Part shown: piece by piece, positions 38,526-49,338 of the stretch | Layout of the letters: the number at the start of each line of letters is the position of its first letter | How positions within the stretch are numbered: the stretch's first letter is position 1 | Source of the DNA: Kocuria flava | Lineage (GTDB): Bacteria; Actinomycetota; Actinomycetes; Actinomycetales; Micrococcaceae | NCBI RefSeq assembly: GCF_001482365.1 | Contig: NZ_CP013254.1 | Span: 1,302,001-1,366,000, forward strand | Direction: 5' to 3' | Length of the DNA: 64,000 nt | The notes under the pieces: generated by a model | The model's database searches: none | Told to the model about the DNA's origin: nothing | What the model saw: the letters and a program-made list of their open reading frames with translations, nothing else | Program-made: the position numbers and the translations under genes

Positions 38526-38870
38526 ATGGCACAGACCGTGAAGATCATCCTCGAGGACGACCTCGACGGGGGCCCGGCCGAGGAGACCGTCCGCTTCGGC
38601 CTCGACGGCGGCCAGTACGAGATCGACCTCTCCGAGGAGAACGCCGCCCGGCTGCGCGAGGCCATGCGCCCGTTCATCGCCAAGGCCCGCCGCGCGCAGG
38701 CCAAGCAGGGGGGCAAGCAGGCCCGCACCGGCGCCGCCCGCCCGGCCGGGCGCGGCAACCCGGACACCGCCGCCATCCGCCAGTGGGCCCGCGAGAAGGG
38801 CTACGAGGTCTCCGACCGCGGCCGGATCCACCAGGACATCCAGAAGGCGTACTACGAGGAGAACTCCTGA
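38526..38870 (+). CDS. lsr2: Lsr2 nucleoid-associated protein
   Basis: A 114-residue H-NS-like protein that bridges DNA and silences AT-rich (often foreign) genes. The N-terminal dimerisation domain is MAQTVKIILEDDLDGGPAEE. The C-terminal DNA-binding domain has NPDTAAIRQWAREKGYEVSD and the AT-hook-like RGRI. The ATG at 38526 follows a GAAGG site. Both flanks contain repeated ATTTCC/GGAAAT words and are less GC-rich than the window, consistent with autoregulation. Confidence 0.95.
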   Translation: MAQTVKIILEDDLDGGPAEETVRFGLDGGQYEIDLSEENAARLREAMRPFIAKARRAQAKQGGKQARTGAARPAGRGNPDTAAIRQWAREKGYEVSDRGRIHQDIQKAYYEENS

Positions 38871-39218
38871 GCGCCGAACAATTCCGGGCGGCCGCCCGCT
38901 GAATTGCCGCCCCGGGGCGGGACCGGTCCTCCGGTCCCGCCCCGGGGCATTTCCCGGATATCCCGCGGCGTTCCCCGTGGGCCTTTTCGGGGACAGCTCG
39001 GGGGTATTTCCCGGGCGGCCGGAGAATTCCTTTCCGGGCCGGTGCGGGAAACGCGGGCGCCCGGTCGCGGCGGTCGGCGGCGGGACGCGGGGACGGCCCC
39101 GGCACGGGGCCGCCGCGCACCGGGACCGGCGGGACGTCTCGCCGGTGGCGAACAGCCCCCCGCGGGCCCGCCCCGGTGCGTAGCATCGGGTGCAGATCAT
39201 CGACGGAGGAGTATCCAC
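38871..39218. other. 348-base gap between lsr2 and clpC
   Basis: It holds the lsr2 terminator (38909-38948), then a stretch with repeated ATTTCCCGG-like words (38947-39040). The clpC leader has TAGCAT at 39181-39186 as a possible -10, and GACGGAGGAG just before the start. No gene is supported. Confidence 0.4.
38909..38948 (+). terminator. 18-bp perfect hairpin, terminator of lsr2
   Basis: 38909-38926 pairs exactly with 38931-38948 across the 4-base loop TCCT. The hairpin is followed by ATTTCCC. It is one of the strongest terminators in the window. Confidence 0.85.
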
Positions 39219-41777
<2,559 letters not shown>

Positions 41778-41796
41778 CCCGGCCGCCGGCGGAGCC

Positions 41797-41836
41797 GCCG
41801 AGGGCCCGTGCGCACCCGTGCGCACGGGCCCTCGGC
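41797..41836 (+). terminator. 19-bp hairpin, terminator of clpC
   Basis: 41797-41815 is complementary to 41818-41836 with a nominal 2-base loop (in practice a few inner pairs open). It starts 20 bases past the clpC stop. Confidence 0.8.
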
Positions 41837-41931
41837 CGTGTCCGGGGAGCGGGTCCGGACCCCTGCGGCGTCCCCCGAAGTGGGGGTCGTCGCAGGTCGT
41901 CATCGCGTCCGGACCTGCGGGTTCACGAGCG

Positions 41932-41937
41932 TACACT
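41932..41937 (+). promoter_or_regulatory. -10 hexamer TACACT for the GNAT gene, leaderless type
   Basis: TACACT is followed by six bases and then the GTG at 41944. Confidence 0.5.
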
Positions 41938-41943
41938 CGGGAC

Positions 41944-42474
41944 GTGACCGACCTCCGCCTGCGCCCCGCCCGCACCTCCGACGTCCCCGGGATCAAGGAG
42001 CTGGTGGCGCCGCTGGCCCTTGCCGGGGTGCTGATCAACAAGGACACGGTCGCCTACTACGAGGGCATCCAGGAGTTCCTCGTCGTCGAGGCCGTCGACG
42101 ACGACGGCCGGGTCCACCTCGTCGGCTGCGGGGCGCTGCACGTGATGTGGCAGGACCTGGCCGAGGTCCGCACCCTCGCGACCTCCGCGGCGTGGCGCGG
42201 CCGGGGGGTGGGGGCCACCGTCCTGGCGGGGCTGGTCGAGCGGGCCCGCGCGGTGGGGGTCTCCCGCGTGTTCTGCCTGACCTTCGAGGTCGAGTTCTTC
42301 GGCCGGCACGGCTTCGAGGTGATGGCCAATCAGGAGCAGATCGACCCCGACGTCTTCGCCGAGCTGCTGCGCTCCCACGACGAGGGCGTGGCGGAGTACC
42401 TCGACCTCGCCCGGGTGAAGCCCAACACCCTGGGCAACACCCGGATGCTGCTCCAGCTCAGCCCGGAAGACTGA
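41944..42474 (+). CDS. GNAT acetyltransferase, probable amino-acid N-acetyltransferase
   Basis: A 176-residue GNAT protein. The acetyl-CoA loop is WRGRGVGATVLAGLVERA (residues about 80-97), and EVEFFGRHGFEVM is typical of the short ArgA-like N-acetylglutamate synthases of actinobacteria. If so it makes N-acetylglutamate for arginine synthesis; the assignment rests on family resemblance and gene order. The GTG directly follows a -10 hexamer. It converges with mutY, overlapping it by 17 bases. Confidence 0.8.
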   Translation: MTDLRLRPARTSDVPGIKELVAPLALAGVLINKDTVAYYEGIQEFLVVEAVDDDGRVHLVGCGALHVMWQDLAEVRTLATSAAWRGRGVGATVLAGLVERARAVGVSRVFCLTFEVEFFGRHGFEVMANQEQIDPDVFAELLRSHDEGVAEYLDLARVKPNTLGNTRMLLQLSPED

Positions 42475-43438
42475 CCCCGCGCGCGTCCTCGGCCGCGAGC
42501 CCGTCCGCCAGCAGCCCCTCGAGGGCGCGGTGGCGCTGCTCCGGCGGGGCGTCCAGGCCGTTCAGGCGCTCGAGGGCCCGCAGCCCCTCCGCCGGGAGGT
42601 GGACGAGGTCCGCCGGGTCCACCGGGCCCAGCAGGTGCCGGGCCGGGACCGGCTCGGTGCCCGCCCGCAGCACCGCCAGCAGCGCCCCGCGCACCTGGCG
42701 GTCCGTGCCGTGCCAGGCCTGTCCCCGCGGGGTCTCCTCCGGGGCGGGGCGCCCCGCCGCGACCCACGCGCAGGTCCCGAACAGCGGGCAGGCGGCGCAC
42801 CGCGGGGTGCGGGCCGTGCACACGAGCGCCCCGAGCTCCATGACGGCCTGGTTCCAGGCCACCGCGAGGTCGTCGTCGGCGGGCATGAGCTCGTCGGCCA
42901 GGCGCGCCTCCGCGGCCGTCAGGGAGCGGGAGGGCAGGCCCCGCCCGGAGACCGCCCGGGCGTGGACGCGGCGGATGTTGGTGTCCACGACCGTGCGGCG
43001 GTCGCCGAAGGCGAAGACGGCCACGGCGGCGGCCGTGTAGGTCCCGACCCCGGGCAGCGCGAGCAGCGCCGCGTGGTCGGCGGGCACCTGTCCACCGTGG
43101 CGGGCGACGATCTCCGTGGCGGCGGCGTGCAGCCGCAGCGCCCGGCGGGGGTAGCCGAGCCGGCCCCACGCCCGCACGGCCTCCCCGGCGGGCTCCGCCG
43201 CCAGGTCCTCGGGCCGGGGCCAGCGCTGCAGCCACGACCGCCACACCGGCAGCACCCGCGCCACCGGGGTCTGCTGGAGCATGAACTCGCTGACCAGCAC
43301 GCCCCACGGCCCGCAGCGGGGGTCGCGCCAGGGCAGGTCGCGGGCGGCGCTGCCGTACCACCGGACCACGGCCTCGTGCAGGCCCGGCAGGTCGGGGTGC
43401 GGCGGGGCGGGGGAGGGCGTCGGGGCAACGGAGCTCAT
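42458..43438 (-). CDS. mutY: A/G-specific adenine DNA glycosylase
   Basis: A 326-residue MutY that removes adenine mispaired with 8-oxoguanine. The catalytic Glu51 is in SEFMLQQTPV, the helix-hairpin-helix is LPGVGTYTAAAV (about 128-139), and the catalytic Asp152 is in VDTN. The [4Fe-4S] ligands are Cys207, Cys214, Cys217 and Cys223 (C-x6-C-x2-C-x5-C). The C-terminal 8-oxoG recognition domain seems shortened or divergent. The ATG at 43438 lies 7 bases behind TACAGT, so the mRNA may be leaderless. Confidence 0.94.
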   Translation of the reverse strand: MSSVAPTPSPAPPHPDLPGLHEAVVRWYGSAARDLPWRDPRCGPWGVLVSEFMLQQTPVARVLPVWRSWLQRWPRPEDLAAEPAGEAVRAWGRLGYPRRALRLHAAATEIVARHGGQVPADHAALLALPGVGTYTAAAVAVFAFGDRRTVVDTNIRRVHARAVSGRGLPSRSLTAAEARLADELMPADDDLAVAWNQAVMELGALVCTARTPRCAACPLFGTCAWVAAGRPAPEETPRGQAWHGTDRQVRGALLAVLRAGTEPVPARHLLGPVDPADLVHLPAEGLRALERLNGLDAPPEQRHRALEGLLADGLAAEDARGVSLPG

Positions 43439-43445
43439 CCTCCCC

Positions 43446-43455
43446 ACTGTAGCCT
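43446..43455. promoter_or_regulatory. overlapping divergent -10 elements (mutY and surface protein)
   Basis: ACTGTAGCCT reads TACAGT on the minus strand (43446-43451, mutY) and TAGCCT on the plus strand (43450-43455, surface protein). The hexamers share two base pairs. Each ends 7 bases before its start codon. Confidence 0.6.
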
Positions 43456-43462
43456 TGGGGGC

Positions 43463-44182
43463 ATGGCGCAGAAGGGTTCCGGCAGCAGGTCCGGGGGAGG
43501 CAGCGGGCGCGGCCCGGGCGGCGGCGCCCCGCGGGTGTCCGCGGAGGTCTACCGCCGCCGCCGGATCGTCGCCGCGGCCGCCGCGGTCCTGCTCGTGGTC
43601 CTCGTGGCGGTCGGCGTCGTCTCGGCCGTGGCCGCGCTCGTGGGCCCCGGGGAGCCGGCGGAGGAGGCCGCCCCGGAGGCCGTCGCGTCGGCCGGGCCGA
43701 CGTCGACCGAGCCGTTCGCCGACTTCACCCCGCGGCCGGAGAAGTCCTCCTCCGCCTCCCCGGGAGCCTCGGCGAGCCCCTCCGCGGCCCCGGCCGAGGA
43801 GTGCGGGGCCGAGCTCGCGGTGCGGGCCTCCACCGACCGCGAGAGCTACCCGCAGGACCTCGAGCCGCAGCTCGAGCTGACCCTGGAGAACACGGGGGAG
43901 GACCCCTGCCACGTCGACGCGGGCACCGCCCGGATGGCGTTCGTGGTCCGCTCGGGGGAGGACACGGTCTTCGACAGCCGGCACTGCCAGGTCGGCGGCG
44001 AGGAGCAGCGGGTCACCCTCGAGCCGGGCCGGGAGCAGGTCGCCCGCCTGACCTGGGACCGGGTGCGCACCCTCGAGGGCTGCGCGGCGGGCGGGGAGCC
44101 GGCGCTGCCGGGCCACTACCGCCTGGAGGTCTCCCTGGGGGAGCGCACGGGCGAGCCCGCGGCGTTCGTGCTCGAGGAGTGA
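43463..44182 (+). CDS. membrane-anchored protein with a BsuPI-like extracellular domain
   Basis: A 239-residue protein: a Gly/Ser/Arg-rich cytoplasmic N-terminus, one membrane helix (residues about 36-62), a Ser/Pro/Ala linker, then an about 125-residue beta-rich domain (LAVRASTDRESYPQDLEP, LTLENTGEDPC, PGHYRLEVSL). The domain looks like the BsuPI or related immunoglobulin-like fold, with four cysteines likely forming disulfides. The ATG at 43463 is directly behind a -10 hexamer. It is divergent from mutY. Function unknown. Confidence 0.7.
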   Translation: MAQKGSGSRSGGGSGRGPGGGAPRVSAEVYRRRRIVAAAAAVLLVVLVAVGVVSAVAALVGPGEPAEEAAPEAVASAGPTSTEPFADFTPRPEKSSSASPGASASPSAAPAEECGAELAVRASTDRESYPQDLEPQLELTLENTGEDPCHVDAGTARMAFVVRSGEDTVFDSRHCQVGGEEQRVTLEPGREQVARLTWDRVRTLEGCAAGGEPALPGHYRLEVSLGERTGEPAAFVLEE

Positions 44183-44192
44183 GCCGCAGGGC

Positions 44193-45281
44193 TCACATGA
44201 AGCGCTCGAGCAGGCTCGTCTCGGCCATCCGGGACAGCGACTCGCGCACCGTGCGGGCCCGCTGCTCGCCGATGCCCTCCACGGCCTTGAGGTCCTCGAG
44301 GTTCGCGGCCATCAGCGACTGCAGGCCGTCGAACTGGCGCACGAGCCGGTTGGCCACGGCCCGCGGCATGGACTTGATCCCCTCCAGCAGGCGGTAGCCG
44401 TGCGGGTGCAGCTCGGTCTCGAGGCTGCCCGGGGTCTCGACGAGCCCCACGCACCCGGCGATGCGCTGCAGGTCGATCAGCTCGGTGGGCGTCAGCTGCG
44501 CGAGGCGCCCGAGGGCCTCCTCGACGTGGCCCGCCGGGACGTCCTCCGGGAGGTAGTCGCGCAGCACGACGTCGGGGCCCGGTCCGGTGCCGGCGGTGAG
44601 CTCCTCGAGCTGCAGGGCGATCAGCCGCCCGTCCACGCCGAGCTCGAGCACGTACCAGCCGATCTCGGCGGAGATCCGCCGGACCATCTCCATGCGCTGC
44701 AGCGTCAGCGCCACGTCCCGCACCGTGACCGAGGCCTCGATCTCCAGGGAGGAGAGGTTGCCGAGGACCTGCTCCATGCGGTTGCTGTAGTGCTCCAGGG
44801 TCTGCAGGGCCTGGTTGGCGCGGGCCATGATCGACTGGGAGCCCTCGACGGCGTAGCGGGTCTCGCCCACGTAGATGGTGATGACGCTCATCGACTGGCT
44901 CACCGAGATCACCGGCAGGCCCGTCTCCTTCGCGGTGCGCTCGGCGGAACGGTGGCGGGTGCCCGACTCGGTCGTGCCGATCGAGGCGTCGGGGACGAGC
45001 TGGACGCCGGCCTTGAGGATGCGGGTGGCGTCCTTGTCGCAGACGATGGCGCCGTCCATCTTGGCGAGCTCGCGCAGCTTCGGCGCGGAGAAGTCGGTGT
45101 CGATGTCGAAGCCGCCGGAGCAGATCGCCTCCACGGAGCGGTCGAAGCCCAGGACGACCAGTCCGCCGGTGCGCCCGCGCAGGATCCGCTCGAGGCCCGC
45201 GCGCAGCTCCGTGCCCGGGGCCAGCCGTGCCAGGGTTCTGCGCAGTGCGTCCTCAGGGGTCTTCGCCACGGTCCTCATCAT
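44193..45281 (-). CDS. disA: DNA integrity scanning protein / diadenylate cyclase DisA
   Basis: A 362-residue DisA that makes cyclic di-AMP from two ATP. The DAC domain has the catalytic DGA (76-78) and RHR (109-111, in GTRHRSAE). A linker helix bundle follows, and the C-terminal helix-hairpin-helix (LKAVEGIGEQRARTV) binds branched DNA. The first ATG (45281) overlaps the radA stop; a second ATG follows at once (45278). Coupling to radA fits joint control, as RadA is known to restrain DisA in some bacteria. Confidence 0.96.
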   Translation of the reverse strand: MMRTVAKTPEDALRRTLARLAPGTELRAGLERILRGRTGGLVVLGFDRSVEAICSGGFDIDTDFSAPKLRELAKMDGAIVCDKDATRILKAGVQLVPDASIGTTESGTRHRSAERTAKETGLPVISVSQSMSVITIYVGETRYAVEGSQSIMARANQALQTLEHYSNRMEQVLGNLSSLEIEASVTVRDVALTLQRMEMVRRISAEIGWYVLELGVDGRLIALQLEELTAGTGPGPDVVLRDYLPEDVPAGHVEEALGRLAQLTPTELIDLQRIAGCVGLVETPGSLETELHPHGYRLLEGIKSMPRAVANRLVRQFDGLQSLMAANLEDLKAVEGIGEQRARTVRESLSRMAETSLLERFM

Positions 45282-46705
45282 ACGGCCGCGGCGGTCTCCC
45301 GCTTCTGCCGCGGGCCCGCCCCGGCACCGGGGAAGAGCAGCTCCATGGCGTCGGAGATCGTGGTGACCTCCCGCACCGAGAACCCCTCGGGGACGGGGCC
45401 GGGGCCGGTCGGGCTCGCGGGCACGACCGCGTGGGTGAAGCCCAGGCGCGCGACCTCCTGGATGCGCCGGCCGATCCCCGGCACGGGGCGCACCTCCCCG
45501 GCCAGGCCCACCTCCCCGAAGCACACGAGCCGCTGGGGGAGGGGCCGGTCCTGCGCGGCGGAGGCCAGGGCCATGGCCACGGCCAGGTCGGTGGAGGGCT
45601 CGGTCAGGCGCACCCCGCCCACGGTGGAGACGTAGCAGTCGAGGTTCGCGAGCCCCACCCCCGCCCGCCGCTGCAGCACGGCCAGCAGCATGGCGACCCG
45701 GGAGGACTCCAGGCCCGCGGTGGCCCGGCGCGGCTGGGCGGTCGAGGAGCGGTCCAGCAGGGCCTGCACCTCCGCCAGCAGCGGGCGGCGGCCCTCGAGG
45801 GTCACGGTCAGGCACGTGCCCGAGACCGGCAGGGCCGTGCGGGAGACGAACAGCCCGGAGGGGTCCTCGACGCTCGCGATCCCCGTCTCCGTGAGGTCGA
45901 AGCAGCCGACCTCGTCCGTGGGGCCGTAGCGGTTCTTCACCGCCCGCAGGAGCCGGATCCGCGAGTGCTTCTCGCCCTCGAACTGGCAGACCACGTCCAC
46001 GAGGTGCTCGAGCAGCCGCGGCCCGGCGATCGAGCCGTCCTTGGTCACGTGGCCCACGAGCAGGGTGGTCATGTTCCGCTGCTTGGCGGCGGCGATGAGG
46101 GAGGCGGTGACCTCCCGGACCTGCGTGACCCCGCCGGCGGAGCCCTCGACCTCCGCACTGGCCAGGGTCTGCACCGAGTCCACCACGAGCAGGCGCGGGC
46201 CGATGCGCTCGATCTGGCCCAGGGCGGTCGCGAGGTCCGTCTCGGCCGTCAGGTACAGCGTGGGTGCCACGGCCCCGATCCGGTCCGCCCGCAGCTTCAC
46301 CTGGGCGGCGGACTCCTCGCCGGTGACGTAGAGGACGTCGCGGGAGGCGTCCCCCGGGCCCTCGGCGAAGCGGGCGGCGACGTCGAGCAGCAGCGTGGAC
46401 TTCCCGACCCCCGGCTCCCCGGCCATCAGCACCACCGCGCCGGGGACGAGCCCGCCGCCCAGGACGCGGTCCAGCTCCGGCACGCCGGTGGGCACCGAGG
46501 TGGCCACGGTCGCGTCGACCTGGGCGATCGGGCGGGCCGGCTCGGCGATGGAGCGGGCCGCCGTGGTGCGCGCCCGGTGCTCGCCGACCTCCTCGACGGT
46601 GCCCCAGGCCTGGCACTCCCCGCAGCGGCCCACCCACTTGGCCGTGGCCCAGCCGCACTCGGTGCAGCGGTAGGACGGGGTGTTGCGGCGGGTCCGTGTG
46701 CTCAT
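45278..46705 (-). CDS. radA: DNA repair protein RadA (Sms)
   Basis: A 475-residue RecA-like branch-migration ATPase. The N-terminal zinc finger has Cys14, Cys17, Cys28 and Cys31. Walker A GEPGVGKST is at 96-104 and Walker B LLVVDS near 175. The family KNRFG motif appears here as KNRYG (257-261). The C-terminal Lon-protease-like domain is present. The ATG at 46705 lies 6 bases behind TAGCCT on the minus strand, so it is probably leaderless. It overlaps disA. Confidence 0.96.
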   Translation of the reverse strand: MSTRTRRNTPSYRCTECGWATAKWVGRCGECQAWGTVEEVGEHRARTTAARSIAEPARPIAQVDATVATSVPTGVPELDRVLGGGLVPGAVVLMAGEPGVGKSTLLLDVAARFAEGPGDASRDVLYVTGEESAAQVKLRADRIGAVAPTLYLTAETDLATALGQIERIGPRLLVVDSVQTLASAEVEGSAGGVTQVREVTASLIAAAKQRNMTTLLVGHVTKDGSIAGPRLLEHLVDVVCQFEGEKHSRIRLLRAVKNRYGPTDEVGCFDLTETGIASVEDPSGLFVSRTALPVSGTCLTVTLEGRRPLLAEVQALLDRSSTAQPRRATAGLESSRVAMLLAVLQRRAGVGLANLDCYVSTVGGVRLTEPSTDLAVAMALASAAQDRPLPQRLVCFGEVGLAGEVRPVPGIGRRIQEVARLGFTHAVVPASPTGPGPVPEGFSVREVTTISDAMELLFPGAGAGPRQKRETAAAV

Positions 46706-46711
46706 GGCGCC

Positions 46712-46717
46712 AGGCTA
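46712..46717 (-). promoter_or_regulatory. -10 hexamer TAGCCT for radA-disA
   Basis: Read on the minus strand, TAGCCT is followed by six bases and then the radA ATG. Confidence 0.5.
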
Positions 46718-46770
46718 CCGACCCGGGCGGACACGCTGAGCGGGCAGGTGCCGCGGCCCCGCCGGCGGCC

Positions 46771-47919
46771 TCAGCCGCGGTCCCAGCCCTCGAGGCGGGG
46801 CAGCTGGGCGCGGGCCTCGTCGTGGGTCATGCCCGCGGCCTCGAGCAGGTCCACGACCATCGGGCGCGTGTCCAGGACCAGGGTCTCGCCCTCCATGGTG
46901 CGCACGCCCATCCGGCCCGGGTGCAGCCGCCCGGCGACGTCCGCGAGCTCCGTGCGCGCCCGGCGCAGGTAGCTCTCCCGCGAGCCGGGGGAGGCCGAGG
47001 TGAGCGCGTGGCCCAGCGTCGTCACGGCGTCGCCGAGGTCCTCGAGGGCCCCGGTCAGGGACGCGACGGCCTCGTCGGAGAGGGTCACGTGGTTGAGCAC
47101 GGACGCGGTGCGGCGGGCGAGCACGCGGGCGTTGCGCACGGCCAGGTCCAGGTAGTGGATGGAGTGCTCGAGGTGCTCCACCTCGGTGCGCCGGCCCCGG
47201 TACAGCGGCGAGGCGCGCACGATCTCCAGGGACGCCTGGAGCCCGGTGGTCACGGAGTCGATCAGCGGCTGGGTCTGGCGGGCGCGCACGAGGGCGTGCC
47301 ACGCGGCCCGCGCGTCGTAGTCGGAGACGGCCCGGGCGGTCTCGCGCAGCACCCCCGCGAACTCCTCGACGAGGCGGCGCAGGTCCTCCCGGGGCTGCCG
47401 CCGCGGGTCGGCGGGCACGAAGTAGGCCATCGCGAGCGCGCACAGCCCGCCGACGACCGCGTCGGTCGAGCGGGCGAAGACCCCGTCGGCGGACGGCGGC
47501 AGGAGCACCACGAGCACCGACTGCAGGCCCATCTGGGTGGTGAACAGCGTGCCGTTGTCCAGGAAGCGGGCGAGCAGGATCGAGGTCATGAGCACCACGG
47601 CGGCCTGCCACACGCCGGTGCCCAGCACGTGGATCAGGGCGTCGCCCACGGCGATGCCGAGGGTGCAGCCGATCGAGACCTCCAGCACCCGGCGGTAGCG
47701 CAGCCCGCCCTTGGCGAAGCCCAGGGCGACCAGCGCGGCCGTGGCCGCGAAGATCGGCCCCGAGTGGCCCAGCAGGTGCTCGGCGATCACGTAGGCGCCC
47801 ACGCTCGCGACCGTCATCTGGAAGGTCTGCAGCAGCCCGGAGCGCACCCGGGCCAGGCCCACCCGGGTGCGGGTGCGCACGGCGCGGGAGATCGCCCGCA
47901 CGGGCCGGCTCGGCTGCAT
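46771..47919 (-). CDS. FUSC-family aromatic acid exporter-like membrane protein
   Basis: A 382-residue protein. About five or six membrane segments occupy residues 30-165, followed by a long helical cytoplasmic domain (RRQPREDLRRLVEEFAGVLRETAR onward). This is the FUSC/DUF939 layout, with half the usual membrane repeats, so it may dimerise. The ATG at 47919 lies 6 bases behind TAGGAT on the minus strand. It is divergent from pstS. The substrate is unknown. Confidence 0.8.
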   Translation of the reverse strand: MQPSRPVRAISRAVRTRTRVGLARVRSGLLQTFQMTVASVGAYVIAEHLLGHSGPIFAATAALVALGFAKGGLRYRRVLEVSIGCTLGIAVGDALIHVLGTGVWQAAVVLMTSILLARFLDNGTLFTTQMGLQSVLVVLLPPSADGVFARSTDAVVGGLCALAMAYFVPADPRRQPREDLRRLVEEFAGVLRETARAVSDYDARAAWHALVRARQTQPLIDSVTTGLQASLEIVRASPLYRGRRTEVEHLEHSIHYLDLAVRNARVLARRTASVLNHVTLSDEAVASLTGALEDLGDAVTTLGHALTSASPGSRESYLRRARTELADVAGRLHPGRMGVRTMEGETLVLDTRPMVVDLLEAAGMTHDEARAQLPRLEGWDRG

Positions 47920-48029
47920 GCGGCCATCCTAGCCACGCGCCCCGGGACCGCCCCGCCGGCCGCGACGCGCCCGTGCCGGGAGGCGCAGGAGGGACACGAG
48001 AGGATCACCACACGGAAGGACACGCGGGA

Positions 48030-48051
48030 GTTCACCCGGCGTTCACCTTCC
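48030..48051 (+). promoter_or_regulatory. PHO box (PhoP-binding direct repeats) upstream of pstS
   Basis: GTTCACC (48030-48036) recurs at 48041-48047 with an 11-base period, the direct-repeat form known for actinobacterial PhoP. It lies about 165 bases ahead of pstS; a -10-like TAGCGT is at 48079-48084. Phosphate-starvation induction of the pst genes is expected. Confidence 0.8.
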
Positions 48052-48211
48052 CGGGCCACTCTGGCCACCTGAGCTCCCTAGCGTCTCTCCCCGAGGGGTC
48101 CGCCGGGAAGCCGCAGCGGACCTCGCACCACGGACCGGCTCTCTCCCGGACCGTGCCGGACAACTGCCCCGCGGCGCGGGGCACCACTGTGATCTGAAGG
48201 GGCTAGCACCA

Positions 48212-49324
48212 GTGAAGGTTTCCCACCTCGGCCGTTCCGCCGCCGTCCTCGCCATCGGCACCCTCGCCCTGACCGCGTGCGGGTCCGACAACGCCACGGG
48301 CGGGGGCTCGGGCACCGAGACCTCGGCCTCGGGCGCCGGCGTCTCCGGCACCCTGACCGGCATCGGCGCCTCCTCCCAGCAGGCGGCCATGACCGCCTGG
48401 CAGAACGGCTTCCAGGAGGCCAACCCCGAGGCCCAGGTCCAGTACTCCCCGGACGGCTCCGGCGCCGGCCGCGAGGCCTTCACCGCCGGCGGCGCCGACT
48501 TCGCCGGCACCGACGCCTACCTCGACGAGGAGGAGTACGAGGCGTCCAAGGAGGTCTGCGGGCCCGACGGCGGCTTCCACATCCCCGCCTACATCTCCCC
48601 GATCGCGGTCGCCTTCAACCTCCCCGGCGTGGACACCGTGAACATGGACGGGCCGACGATCGCGAAGGTCTTCACCGGCGAGATCACGACCTGGAACGAC
48701 CCGGCGATCGCCGAGCAGAACCCGGAGACGGAGCTGCCCGACACGCCGATCACCGTGGTCCACCGCAACGACGAGTCCGGCACCACCGAGAACTTCCAGG
48801 AGTACCTGGCCGCGGCCGCCCCCGAGGTGTGGACCGAGGAGGTCTCCGGCAACTGGCCCTCGCAGTGGGCCGCCGAGAACAACAAGGGCACCGCCGGTGT
48901 CGTGCAGTCCACCAACGCCACCGAGGGCGCGATCACCTACGCCGACGCCTCTGCGGTGGGCGAGCTCGGCACCGTGGCCGTGGGCGTGGGCGAGGAGTAC
49001 GTCGAGTACTCCGCCGAGGCCGCCGCGAAGGCCGTGGAGTCCTCCACCCCCGTCGAGGGCCGCGCCGAGCACGACATGGCGATGGACCTCGAGCGCGACA
49101 CCACCGAGTCCGGGGCCTACCCGATCGTGCTGGTGTCCTACCACCTGTACTGCTCGCAGTACGATTCCCAGGAGACCGCCGACCTGGCCAAGGCCTTCGG
49201 CGAGTACGTGATCAGCGAGGACGGCCAGCAGACGGCCGCCGACGCGGCCGGCTCCGCGCCGATGTCCGAGAACCTCCGCACCCAGGCGCAGGAGGCCCTC
49301 GAGAGCATCACCGTCGCCGGCTGA
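48212..49324 (+). CDS. pstS: phosphate ABC transporter substrate-binding lipoprotein
   Basis: A 370-residue PstS. The lipoprotein signal has lipobox LALTAC (Cys23). The phosphate site includes the T-G-x-G-A-S-S-Q-type N-terminal loop (LTGIGASSQQAAM), SGAGREAF, FAGTDAYL, and NDESGTTENF. The GTG at 48212 has GAAGGGG about 8 bases upstream. It heads pstS-pstC-pstA-pstB and is separated from pstC by a strong hairpin. A paralogue lies at 57403-58545. Confidence 0.96.
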   Translation: MKVSHLGRSAAVLAIGTLALTACGSDNATGGGSGTETSASGAGVSGTLTGIGASSQQAAMTAWQNGFQEANPEAQVQYSPDGSGAGREAFTAGGADFAGTDAYLDEEEYEASKEVCGPDGGFHIPAYISPIAVAFNLPGVDTVNMDGPTIAKVFTGEITTWNDPAIAEQNPETELPDTPITVVHRNDESGTTENFQEYLAAAAPEVWTEEVSGNWPSQWAAENNKGTAGVVQSTNATEGAITYADASAVGELGTVAVGVGEEYVEYSAEAAAKAVESSTPVEGRAEHDMAMDLERDTTESGAYPIVLVSYHLYCSQYDSQETADLAKAFGEYVISEDGQQTAADAAGSAPMSENLRTQAQEALESITVAG

Positions 49325-49338
49325 CGCCGTTCCGACGA

